This document shows positions 1 through 14,108 of a stretch of 40,000 nt of DNA, one piece after another. The notes below the pieces were generated by a model that saw only the letters and a program-made list of their open reading frames with translations, ran no database searches and was not told the origin of the DNA. How positions within the stretch are numbered: position 1 is the stretch's first letter; the number at the start of each line of letters is the position of its first letter. This DNA is from Sphaeroforma sirkka (Eukaryota; Opisthokonta; Ichthyosporea; Ichthyophonida), in the NCBI GenBank assembly GCA_001586965.3, contig LUCW03001499.1, positions 65,001-105,000 of the forward strand. Reading direction: 5' to 3'. The translations under genes and the position numbers were made by a program.

Positions 1-152
1 TACACGATGTAAGGAGACAAACATGCGAAACGTCAAAATTACTGTCATACACATTAACGTTATAGAGATAGTATCCAATTGAAAGTGATTAAAAGATAAT
101 ACAAAGGACAGAATTTGCATATGAAAGAAAATGAGTAACAAAAATACAAAAC

Positions 153-2320
<2,168 letters not shown>

Positions 2321-2792
2321 CCTGTATATGAATATAAATAGTAAATATTTGGCGAATATATCACATGTACTTATATTTATACATATACATACTTACTTTG
2401 TTTTCGCACACGAAGATTATTAGAAACATTAAATGATTTATATTCGTGGCTGTACAAATAAATTCATCAGACAGAAGGAATGTTTAGCGAGTACTTGCTA
2501 CTTTCCAGCATATGTACTACCCCATAACTCTACGTTTCCATGTAAAACGGGGCCTGAAATCAGTATATACATACCAGCGTTTCCATATCCGTTACTCATC
2601 GCCGACTAGCCAGTATAACCATTCAAGCGATATGTTTGTGTTTTGTAACCGTTGCTTGTGCTATATCCCCCAGCTGTATACCAGCCAAGGAAGTGCTTCG
2701 ACCTCCTTGCCGTCAGAAGTTTGTATATATGCGATTGGGTACGTATGCAGGGACTACGCATAAAACTTTCCCACTTATATATGTATGTATGT

Positions 2793-2863
<71 letters not shown>

Positions 2864-3142
2864 CGTACATATATATATATATACATATATATGTCAGTAT
2901 AGGCGTATGCTTTCAATGGTCTCTTGTCTATATTTCTATTTATTGACTGATGATGCATCTTGGAATAGAGGAACCCCCTTTGTTCAAATCATCAATCTGA
3001 GTTTTACCGAAGCATGTACGAATTGAGCGGCAACAACTGAAACAAGTTCCGAACTGCCCTTGGGCTATTCAATTTGGGAATCAGCAAATTTTGGCGGAAT
3101 TTTCGACAGAAAAAGAATTGTGGTAAAAATACATAAATATAT

Positions 3143-3174
3143 CACAACTTCACAACTTCACAACTTCACAACTT
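3143..3174. repeat. 8-bp tandem repeat, 4 copies
   Basis: Four perfect head-to-tail copies of CACAACTT. It is a small minisatellite in non-coding sequence with no evident function. Confidence 0.9.
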
Positions 3175-4184
3175 CAGAAGTATCAAGTATTCTTTTTTTT
3201 TTCAAGTATTTATCAACTAAATACATAGTCTACAATATATCGACTTTAAAAAATAATAAACTATTTGTCAACTATCAACTATCAACCATCAACTAGATAA
3301 TAAACTCGGAAACTTTGTACTAGTGTAGACTGTAGACTGTATGTAGACTGGTGTGTATCAACAAACATTTTTTTCTCCATATTCTTTTAACACTAAAAAC
3401 TATCATCATAGCCTTCTAAATCAATCCTCATTTATATATCATTATCAAATAGCCTTCGTTCAATTTTAGAAGAATTGTCATTATTATGTATATGCAATAC
3501 ATATTATGTCTTTGGTCCTTATTGTAAGATCACATTTTTTAAAAAGATAATTTGTCTGTCATGGCCATTCAGGTGCGATTCAGCATGAGAAGGACATATC
3601 TTAAATAATCTCTCGTGTGTGATATCGTACAATTATGATCAGTATGGAAGTTGGGGTGCAATATCATATGAGAGAATTACAATACGAAAGGATTTTTGTC
3701 TATGAATGAATGTCAAACTTTAGGACTATGCAACTGACACATTCCATCAGAAAATCTAATCGGACGAATATCCTAAGGTATTTCGATGTGAGATTGGTTG
3801 AGGAGGAGCGCGGATTATATATATGTACTGTCCTTTTTAGAAGACACTATACAGGCTTCCGATGTGAGCACGTTGGAAGCCAACAGTTCTATAAAGGTGG
3901 GAAGTTTTTAATTGGAAAGCTTGAATGTGCATCATGTTCGTACAATTAGTTTCCTCTAGTAGTGTACCTATATGATTTAACATTGAAACATGTACACATT
4001 TACAGTGTCCAGGACTCCAGGTACATATGAATTGTATATAAAAAATATAAACAACATAAATATTTCCCTTTTTTTTGTTCATAGCCTTGTTTTTTTAAAT
4101 TTTCAGAAGGCTATGTTTGTCACATTTTTACTTCATTTGTTTTTTTGTTTTTTGTTTTTAAATAAAAATATATATAAAATAAAG

Positions 4185-4440
4185 TATGAGACCGCTGGCG
4201 TCGCCGTCCAGGCATAGCAAAACACCAGGCGTCCATATAAACGCCAGAGGTATTTTTAGCCGATAGTGGCGCGCAAGTTGGATTGTATTTATCACATGTA
4301 CTTATAAATACCTATGTGCTGCTGCCTTGGGACTTGGGCCAGGGCACCTGGCCCCAGCCCCAGGGCGCCAGGCACCAGGGCCGCTACTAGTAGTAGAGGC
4401 GGGCCCTTTTAAGAGTATAAGGTGGCTTTTCTAGGGTTTT
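4185..4440. other. GC-rich block with inverted repeats
   Basis: An abrupt GC-rich island in AT-rich surroundings. It contains GGCGT...ACGCC around 4227-4248, which can pair as a hairpin. It also contains repeated CCAGG/CCTGG and GGCGCC-type palindromes at 4330-4380, and TAGTAGTAG at 4387-4396. No long open frame crosses it. It could be a fragment of an old repeat or a structured element; nothing identifies it further. The 16-base string ATCACATGTACTTATA just after it near 4290 also occurs near 2360, suggesting a shared dispersed repeat. Confidence 0.5.
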
Positions 4441-5217
4441 GACACGACGAAACGCGCGATTAAATTTATTTAGATTGATTCTGTTTTTGCTCAATGAACA
4501 GTGGACAATTATACATATAACTATGCGATATACTAGGACTACTGTTTAGAGTGTAGACTGTAGACTCAATATTCGTTCGACGTGGCCGTCTTAAGAAGTA
4601 TTTTGTACTTGCGCATGATCCGAAATGAACGTTCAGAAACGACATTTAGCTTAGAAGTCAGTTTGCTTTGAAACTAGAGTGTGAGCTCCATCTCTCCTAT
4701 CAACTGGAGTCAACGAATTTGGTTAGCACGCTATGACACCTGAAACACGCCCGAAAGGGATTGGTGACTCCAGCGATCCTGAAGCCAAAAAATCTTCGGA
4801 GGTATGACAGGTTCAAACTGTTTGGATAGGAACGCAATGCAGCTCAAAGAGGCTTTATACAAGGTTGTGTAGTGTCAATCACAGGGGAGGCATGGGTTCT
4901 TGGCCTCAGTTGTTTGTACTTTGTGACACGAGAGTGCACGAGAGTGCACGAGATTCACCACCGAATCTTCCGTACTAAAAGATATTTGATGAGTTGCACG
5001 TGTGTGTGAAGAATTCTCCGACTGCACACTTCCACTCTCTTTTCACGACGTTCGACCACATGTATCCTACATTGAAATAATCCATGCGTAAATTCCTATA
5101 TGCACTTACGTGTGCAATGTTCGGCACCGCCTCGATATACATATACACCAGTGTACAGCTTTACCTCATACATACAATTTTGCGAAATGAACTCAAATGT
5201 ATTTCCCATTCTATAAC

Positions 5218-6275
<1,058 letters not shown>

Positions 6276-6325
6276 TGTGTCTATCTGAGACTGGTATTGT
6301 ATACGAGTGCTAGCGGGTTATTAGA

Positions 6326-6633
6326 TACCGTCTTTATTTACACCTATGTATAGTCTTCCCTTATAAATTTCAATCTCCAGAACAAATTGGCAAGTATTTC
6401 GCAGTGTATACCCATGCACATTCATTTTGACCCTATTGTAGTTCATGGGGAAGGCGAAGTGTATATTAATACATGAGCATATGCGTGTGACTTCCGGAAC
6501 CGCCTTTATATACACCTTTGTATACCCTAACCTCGTGAACCTATGACTTCAACCCTTTTTAGCGAATATTCATCATCTAAACCCCAAACATGTATTGTTT
6601 GACTCTATTCTAGTTCATGGGAAGGGGAAGTGT
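6326..6633. repeat. Diverged tandem duplication, period about 172 bp
   Basis: Two related segments lie head to tail, about 6326-6463 and 6498-6633. Both begin with a form of ACCG(T/C)CTTTAT.TACACCT and end with a form of GTTCATGGGAAGG.GAAGTGT. Divergence is moderate with small indels, so the duplication is not recent. It starts some 50 bp after the end of island B. No coding potential is seen. Confidence 0.7.
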
Positions 6634-6995
6634 CAAGTCCGATTCGGCTCAAAATTTGAGGGCAGGGACAACAACTTCAGCCACGAAGTATTAATTCCCG
6701 CTGCAGCAAGTATGTGGGAATGCTGACGTATGTGTAGATGCATTTTAATATATACTGTACTGAAACAGCGAGCTTGCTGCTAAGCGAGTAATACACACTA
6801 CATCTTATTGGAAATATGTCAATTTGATATCAGAGATGTTGCTAGGACAATTTCTACAACGTTATACAACACCCGGGTCTGGCACCAGACTATATCATCT
6901 GCGATACAACAACAATACAAGGAACATTCTTCTAAGTCCAATTTTTAATTATTTTCAAATTTTGGTCTCATAATTTGAAATCAAAATTGTATGTG

Positions 6996-7159
6996 TTCAA
7001 GTACTCAGGTTGTGCTATGTCGACCACTGATCTCATGTCGAGTACTCAGGTTGTGTAATGTCGATCACTGATCTCATGTCGAGTACCTAGGTTGTGTTAT
7101 GTCGATCACTGATCCCATGTCGAGTACTCAGGTTGTGTTATGTCGACCACTGATCCCAT
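6996..7159. repeat. 41-bp tandem repeat, 4 copies
   Basis: Four contiguous 41-bp units (6996-7036, 7037-7077, 7078-7118, 7119-7159) differ by only a few bases. Each contains AGTACTCAGGTTGTG followed by ATGTCGA(T/C)CACTGAT. Such a minisatellite is young or kept similar by conversion. It is not in a supported gene. Confidence 0.95.
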
Positions 7160-8824
7160 GTTGTGTACAAGAGCTTTCACACAGTGCGTGCGCGTTAGTT
7201 TGAAAGCAGATTGTGTGCGATATTTATGTGAGAGAGACTCTGCAGTCAACTTCAGTGATACTTTGGTCCTTCGTGTGCGTATTCCTGATGGGCTGCTGTT
7301 CCTAAGAACTCAGTTTTGTAGACAACTAATTCGCATAGCCTTGGCAGTACAGCGGTTGACAAGCTTTTATGGTTGTCAAGTCGTATGTGCTAATTAGTAT
7401 GCTTTCATTGCTCGCCGCTGTGGTAGTATTAGAAGTACCCTGTGATAGTCAACCTGTCTGGTGTGCGGTGTTCAAGTTGCATGCTTCCGCCCTCTCATCA
7501 CACAATTCAAATAAACCCAATTTTGGGTTGGTTGATGACAACAAATTGACCTCGTTTCTCCACGTATTGGTTTGCCCTGCTGTAACATTGGCTGCACTAT
7601 GTTGATTCGTCTATACCGAATGTATGATACATATAGAGTCTGTGTGTATGACTGCAGTGGCCCGTTTCTTTTATTAGAACAGCGATACTCGCTTTTATCA
7701 ATGCAAAGTTATTTGCACATTGTTGCGGTGCGGTTTGTAAGCATGGCTTTCACTCGCATTAGATTTGGGTCGATCCACACGTGCACATGTATACGCACAC
7801 ATGCTCACATGTATATGCACACATGCTCGCGTACACTTTTGCTAAGGCACGCACACACTTTCCCGTTTACATGTGCACAATCTCTACGCGTAATCTAAAG
7901 TTTGTACGACGACCATGACACCATGAGCTCACATAGTACAGGATTGTGGCTTTACTGTGGATATTGCTTTACCAACATAACTGAATATTGTCTATTAAAT
8001 TCAACAATCTTCAAATCCAGAATCATGGCGTGAAACCCCGGTGGCAGGCATCCTGGATGCATACATTACAGGGCATTTGAAAAAGTGTAAGTTGGGAACA
8101 CGATCCGCAGCGAAACGTATGAGTATTGCGACAAATTTGTATACATTGATCGTTTCCTGTGTACATATCTATCATGACATATTCATATTGTTATAGCATA
8201 TGGAGGTTAGCGTACTTGCCATCTTATATCATCGCTTTTAGAGCATACGTCTTGGATGACATACCCTTAAGTATTGCTCTGATAGCAATACACGCCTTAC
8301 TATCCAGGAGCTCTCTGTCATATCCACAGGCATGTACATGTGTATCTATGATAAGTGTATGTATGCCTATGATATGCATATACAGACGCCCTGTCTTGGA
8401 ATTTGCGTCTGAACGTGTTTAATATTATCAATGCATGTGCCTATATCCCATAAGTGAACGTTGAGAATTTTATTGGTCTAGTATTCAGCAATTGGTTGTG
8501 TGTGCACCAGGGTATATAGAAGTGTATTAGCACCTTGGAGATTATCCATCTACTAGTACATAGTTGCAGTCGCATGTTTTATCTACGCACGACTCCACAC
8601 GTGTTTTTGTTAAGAGAAACAATTAATTTGTTTTTAATATTTTTTTTTCAAGCCATTCTAAATGGAGATTAATGTAGAGACTAACTGCGATTACGAGATA
8701 GGCTACATGTGTGTCTATGTGTCACACTAGTGTGGTAGTACTTTATCTTATAGATATGTGATTCTAGTGGTTGTTTCCAGTCTCAGTTTGCTTATATATA
8801 CGTAACTATATTCCATATGCACAG
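7160..8824. other. Region without recognised genes
   Basis: No supported coding region. The open frames at 7140-7900 have no recognisable domain and no consistent splice chain. Near 7795-7845 a 21-bp unit with core GCACACATGCTC is present twice. This stretch may hold the promoter and first exon of the gene beginning at 8825, since that exon opens after an AG acceptor. A short open stretch starting with ATG at 8661 was considered but no good donor follows it. Confidence 0.5.
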
Positions 8825-11800
8825 CCAAAGCAAATTTATTGACTCCCAAAAAGAGACACATGCGCGTTCCATCAGAAGCTTCAGCATCACCGTCAGCTGC
8901 CTTTGGTCGCGAGCTAAAGCCGGATATCAACAGCAACGAACCAAAATCAAAATCAAAGTCCAACTCAAACCCAAAATTTGAAGTTCAGCATACGCCCGAA
9001 TCTGAGAACAAATCGAGAATCGAAAGTAAACCGATTACTGGTACATTCGCTAAGAGCGGACGCAAGAAGCGCCGCTCTATCAATACCCATGGACTCAGCC
9101 ATTTGTCCAGCGAGTCGAGCTCGGATGAATATGTCCCGAGCGATGACAGTGGTGATGAGCACAGCAAGCGACCCGCTCACAGGGGCCGCGTAAGAGATGA
9201 GGATGAGCGCTCTAAAGGGGGTGGTAAGAAAGGAGCCAAAAGAAAGGGAAAAGTGAGTGGGAAAGCGAAGGGACGGTCGAGGAAGAAGCGACGAGGTGGC
9301 AGTGACAGCAGTAGCGACGGCGGGGTTTCAAGTGGTGAGTGGTAGTGTGCGGCTAAGCGTGGGGCTTGTATATGGATATGCGTAGGAGCCCCCTTTCTGT
9401 TGGTGCGTGAAGAGTGGATGTGTAAATATATGTGTGACGTGTGTATATTTGATTAGTTGTTTTGGGAAGTGTGGGAAGCGCATATGTACCGTAGATGATC
9501 TGCACAATAGGTCTTCTGGGTGTGTATTTGAGAGTGGATGTTTAATCGTAGCGATTTGTCGATAGTTTCTAGTCTACGTGATATTTTGCAATTGATAGGT
9601 GTCAATTTCATACACATGTCTATTCTGGGGTGACTTTAAGTCTGCTTCTTGAATTTTGGCTGTGTATGTTTTTCGTACATGTGTATACTCGTAGCCATGT
9701 GAGATTTGGTTTGTGTACTTAGGTTGTGCCTGTGAAGTGTGAACTAGTATGGATTGATTTAAACCCGTAGAGATGATTGGAAAATGCAGCGCTGTGTACT
9801 GTATATGCGAATTAGCAGTATGGGCCAATTGTGATCGGCACATTGTCCACACACACCTATGGATTGGGAAAGTGGTGTCATACAACATAATTTTGTATGT
9901 TTGCAAATGCTTAACTGTGAATCGTGTATACTCATGGGTCCAATTCAGTAGAGGCAGATGTGTCTTGAACTTTGACTGTGAGTTTGCAGTATGATTTACT
10001 GGGGTTTGTACTCAATATCTGCATGTGTACCTACCTACTCATAGAGCTGAGCGGAAAAGACGTGTTATGGACATCATGAGCTTCCAGTGTATTTTACTGT
10101 TGTTTGTGTACACTCACTGCCTGTATACATACCTGTACACTCTCTGCGTGTATACATACCGTAGAGTTCAGCACATTACGATTTGTTTGGGTATGCGCAT
10201 ATTCACTGCGTGTATATATACCCGTAGAGTTCAGCACAGTAAGATCTGTCGTGGTTTGCGCATATTCTCTGCATGTATGTATATCCATAGCAGCGAGCAG
10301 CAATGTCTCCAAGGATGATCCCGATGATCACGACACCCCGCGGCACAGTAAATGACTAGGCAGGGTAACTACTGTTGACTAAAGTATACTTGAGACTGCT
10401 GAAATCGGTTATTAAACTGTACCCGACCGAAGTATGTATTTATGCACAATTTGTATCAGCTAATAGTGTACTCGATGGTATCCATGTATTTGACTAGTTG
10501 CCACAGTCGGTTATAGAGTTAGAGTACCCGATGCTACTAAATTTGAGTATAAAATCATACCCGATCGAAGGACGTGGGTCCAATGTTCTATTCGATAATA
10601 TATTCACAACCAACCCATTCACAACAGCCAGCACTGGCCATGTCAATCCACTGTCTGTGCCTATATATGTTATACTCGCACTCTTATTTATCTATTGCAG
10701 CAGAATACAGTGAAAGAAGTAGCGCTGATGACAGTGGCAGTGATGACGGTGACTCGGGTAGTCCTATCCGACACAGCAGACATCTCACACGCACACAGGT
10801 AGTCAACTATCGCATACCACGGGGTAACGAGGGCTTGAGAGAAGACATGGATACAGACATGAGCGAAGAGGAAGGTGAGGATGTTCATGACTTTTCTCAT
10901 TTGTATGGGGGAAGCATGCGTGTGCCTCTCTAACGTGGAAGCTACAAACAGAGCGAACTTGGTTCCTTAATCTTCTAATTAATCGCGTGCGTATTGACAA
11001 CCGCCCTATCTGTGCCATGCTAAGCTAGGTAGCAGACAACAGTGCCAATGCAATTAGGGGGGCACCACTGTTAATTACTCACTAAAGTCACTTCTATGCT
11101 GCACCGACCGATAATAATATTTCTGGCGTCCTCAAGAATAGTGATGTATCAATATACAGTCTACTCAAGTGTAAATCTTTATCCGAATACTTTGTCCATC
11201 TTAGTTGTCGAACATCAATCTCATATTCCATTTCTTTTCCAGACAATAAAAAACAAGAACAGATCGACCTGAAACCCATACCAAAGCCAAAACCCAAGCC
11301 AAAAGGTAACATCATATACAAAGAATTTTCGTAGTCGAGCACGGAATCGGAATCGGAATACGGGACAAAGAAGAAGAAAGGCAAAGGCAAAGACTCGGGA
11401 GACGATGCAAAGGATACTGATTTTGAGCTAGATAGCGATGTCGCTGAGAAGGAGAGCAGTGCAGAGGGCAGCAGTGATAGCTCTTTGGAAAGTGCGGTAC
11501 TGTTTGTGCCTGGGCGAGATGATCGGGTGGTGTACAGTCGCGCGAAACGGAAGAGTGCGGCGGTTGAGAAGGCGGTGAAACCTAAACCGCGGAAAGGGAA
11601 AGGGAAAGGGGCAGGGGCAGCTAAGAAAGGGAAAGCGGTGAAGAAATTATCGGCTAGTAGGTATGCGAGTGATAATGAGAGTGATGCAAGTGAGTATGAA
11701 AGCAGAGAGACTGAGGTGAGTAAGAGGAAGAGGAAGAAACCGGCCAAAAAGGGACGGACGGAGAGGTAGGATGAGTGATAGTGAAAGTGGCAGTGATAGT

Positions 11801-13304
11801 GATGTGAGTGAGTATGAGAGCAGTACAGGTAGGAAAGGACGGGCACAAGTGAATACGAAGCAAAAAGGGCGTACAGCAAAGGGTGCAAAGAAGAGTCTGA
11901 GGACGGACATGAAGTGAGTGCTAAGACGGGTAGTAGCAGTACTACAAAGAAAAGCAAAAGTGCAAGCACCAATGGGAACGCATACACGAACACGAACCTT
12001 GTTAGAAATGTAAACACAAATGTCAATGCGTATACAAACATGGGTGGGAAATCAGTGCGCCGGCATAGCCAGCAGCAGTCAATGGTGGACAGTGCAGGCA
12101 GTGAGAGCGCCAGCGAGTGGGAGCAACCTACACTTAAGAATAAGAAAGGACAAAGTTCGGTACAAACAAAGGTGGCCGTGAGTAAAACGCCTGAGTCGCC
12201 ACAGATTTGGTACGGATATAGGCAATGCCAGTGCCAGTGAAAGCGATGGGCCTATGAAATGCTCGATGAGAGCTTTGCGCATGAAAAGCGCACGAGAGGC
12301 GGAGGACATGTATAGCCCTGGATCTGCTCTGGGTGCAAGTGCAGGTGAGGGGAGATGGCGGGTCTGGCATGTAGGGCCGTATTCTGATTTACTAGGATGT
12401 GGTGAGTACTGATTATGCATGTTTCAGCACGTATGTATATGTATATGTGTTTCAATATGCTTGTGCATTTGAGCTGATATGTATGTGCCTAAAGCATATG
12501 TGCTTTGTTTGTGGCTGCGTATTCGTGCTGTGAAGTTCTCTACGACTTATTCGTTATATATTATATTTTGTGTTTCTGAAAGCCTAGAAAGTCTCAATTT
12601 CGCTTATTAGATTCTGTTCGTATCGCCTTTTGTCCACTTTTAAGTCCCTCAGGAACTTCTACATATTAAGCTGCGGTTTGGGGGATGAGTGGGTTTGCAG
12701 GTGCGTTGTATTTCCTGTGAGAACGACAAATTCAATTTAAGCGTACAATTAAATACCAATGCGACAAGCAGCGCCTTCAATACTGACAGCGCCCTAGCAG
12801 TGATTTATTCACAGTTGCTTGTGAAAATATATATAGGAATGAAAACCTGCGTTTATAGCAGCTACTGCTCCTGGTCATTTGTCGTATACTGTCTTCATGC
12901 TGTGGATTTGTCACAAATGCTCAATCCCATACATTGGCTTATAGTGTGTCATGAATCTCCTTGTTCGTTACACACCACGCACACAACACCGCGCCTCATT
13001 TGGCACTTAGGTAATTGGTCACTCACCTCTGATGATTTGTTGGCTTCATATATACACAGAAGCACGCGGCGATTATCTCGCGGCACCAGAGCTTTCCAAC
13101 CCCGATACAGAGAGTCTCCTACACCCAGTCCTTCCCCAAAGCCCTCTAGGGCAATTTTTTCCGGGTCTGGTCCTAAGTCTAAAAAGAAGGGCAGGCTGCC
13201 ACCCACCCGCGGCTATAGAGAGGACAGTAGCGATGATGCGGAGAAAGCCTTCCTGGATGATGGTGACAATAGCGAGAGTGCAAGTGGGAGTGGGAGTGCG
13301 AGGG
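8825..13304 (+). CDS. Charged, low-complexity nuclear-type protein (multi-exon, partly broken frame)
   Basis: I do not recognise the protein. Coding is inferred from composition and splice phase. Exon 8825-9334 opens after an acceptor and encodes a Ser/Lys/Arg-rich stretch with SSESSSDEY and basic GRSRKKRR clusters. It joins in phase to 10701-10874 (acidic, with RHLTRTQVVNYR) and then 11243-11305 (a KPKPKPK run). Coding composition continues at 11335-11765, 11877-12344 and 13060-13304. The intron 11766-11876 is in phase. Three links fail: an in-frame TAG at 11332-11334, a one-base shift near 12195, and the entry phase at 13060. These could be assembly indels, a missed exon or early decay. The alternating acidic and basic clusters suggest a chromatin or nucleolar protein; that is inference from composition only. 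An internal ATG at 8860 could be the start if no upstream exon exists. Confidence 0.55.
10142..10290. repeat. 62-63-bp tandem repeat, about 2.4 copies, in an intron
   Basis: Units at 10142-10203 and 10204-10266 plus a partial copy to 10290 share CTGCGTGTATA, GTAGAGTTCAGCACA and TTTGCGCATATT-type blocks. The repeat lies in the intron between exons 8825-9334 and 10701-10874. Small open frames across it on both strands are products of the repetition. Confidence 0.85.
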
Positions 13305-14108
13305 GTATATATGTGTTGTGTGGAGATGAGTATATCTGGGTGTGCGTGGTTTGTGTTTGCATGGTGCTGCATGTGTGTGGCTCGTGTGTATAGTACCGTT
13401 TCATGGTCATGTGAGAGCGTCCATGAATAGAAATGTAATATTCGTTGGTAAGTTCTTTCGTGTTTTGTGTTTCGTGTTGCTGTGTTTGCTATGTGTGCCG
13501 TGTCGTCTACATTGTAGGAAGGCTGTTCATGGAATTCTTTCGCCCGGTGGGCGGGTGTGTTTGTCATGTATACTGTAGTGTGTCTTCATGGGATGGTATA
13601 TAGTGTGTGGGGGGGGGTTGTATGTGAGATGCGTGTTGCCTGTCTTAGATGTTATGCCACTGTGCAATGGAAATGGTCATGGAATGGTATGTCTTGTGCG
13701 TGGTTAGTTCCTGTTATCGAATGTGAGGTATGTTGCCAGATATGCAGGGTGTATAGTTACAGGTATCACGTTGTGTATCAAAAAAAAATATATTATGCTG
13801 CCTCCTGAGTTGTGTGTGGTGTGTGTGCTGTAGTGTCTTGGGTTGTGATGTGTACGTATATTACGGATGATAGCTGGTGGGGAGACTGATCACAAAATTG
13901 TCGCAGTGTGTCTGCTTGGATCAGGTGACAGTGCGTCTGTGATAAATATATTCATACGCGTGAATCGTGTTAATTGGTGTGTGTGCGTATGTGCATAACG
14001 CGTCTGGGCTGCAAACAAGTGCAAACAGGCAGTGTTGTTGTGAGTTTGATTGCATCAGAAGTATCTGCTAGTGTCCAAAAAAAGAATCGTTATGTGTGCA
14101 TATTACAG

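Larger units (their letters stand above)
2321..5217. other. Region without recognised genes
   Basis: No supported gene. The stretch contains a further (AT)n tract at about 2800-2895, an 8-bp tandem repeat (3143-3174), short CAACTAT repeats near 3265-3295, GTAGACT repeats near 3324-3350 and 4548-4566, a GC-rich block (about 4185-4440), and a 10-bp direct repeat with core ACGAGAGTGC near 4927-4952. Open frames are short, contain no recognisable domain and do not chain through plausible splice sites. Confidence 0.6.

Noticed and set aside
11094-12041. A 315-codon reverse-strand open frame rich in Leu, Phe and Ser
   Set aside because: It is the antisense of the Lys/Arg/Glu/Ser-rich forward exons, whose codon pattern leaves the opposite strand open and falsely hydrophobic.
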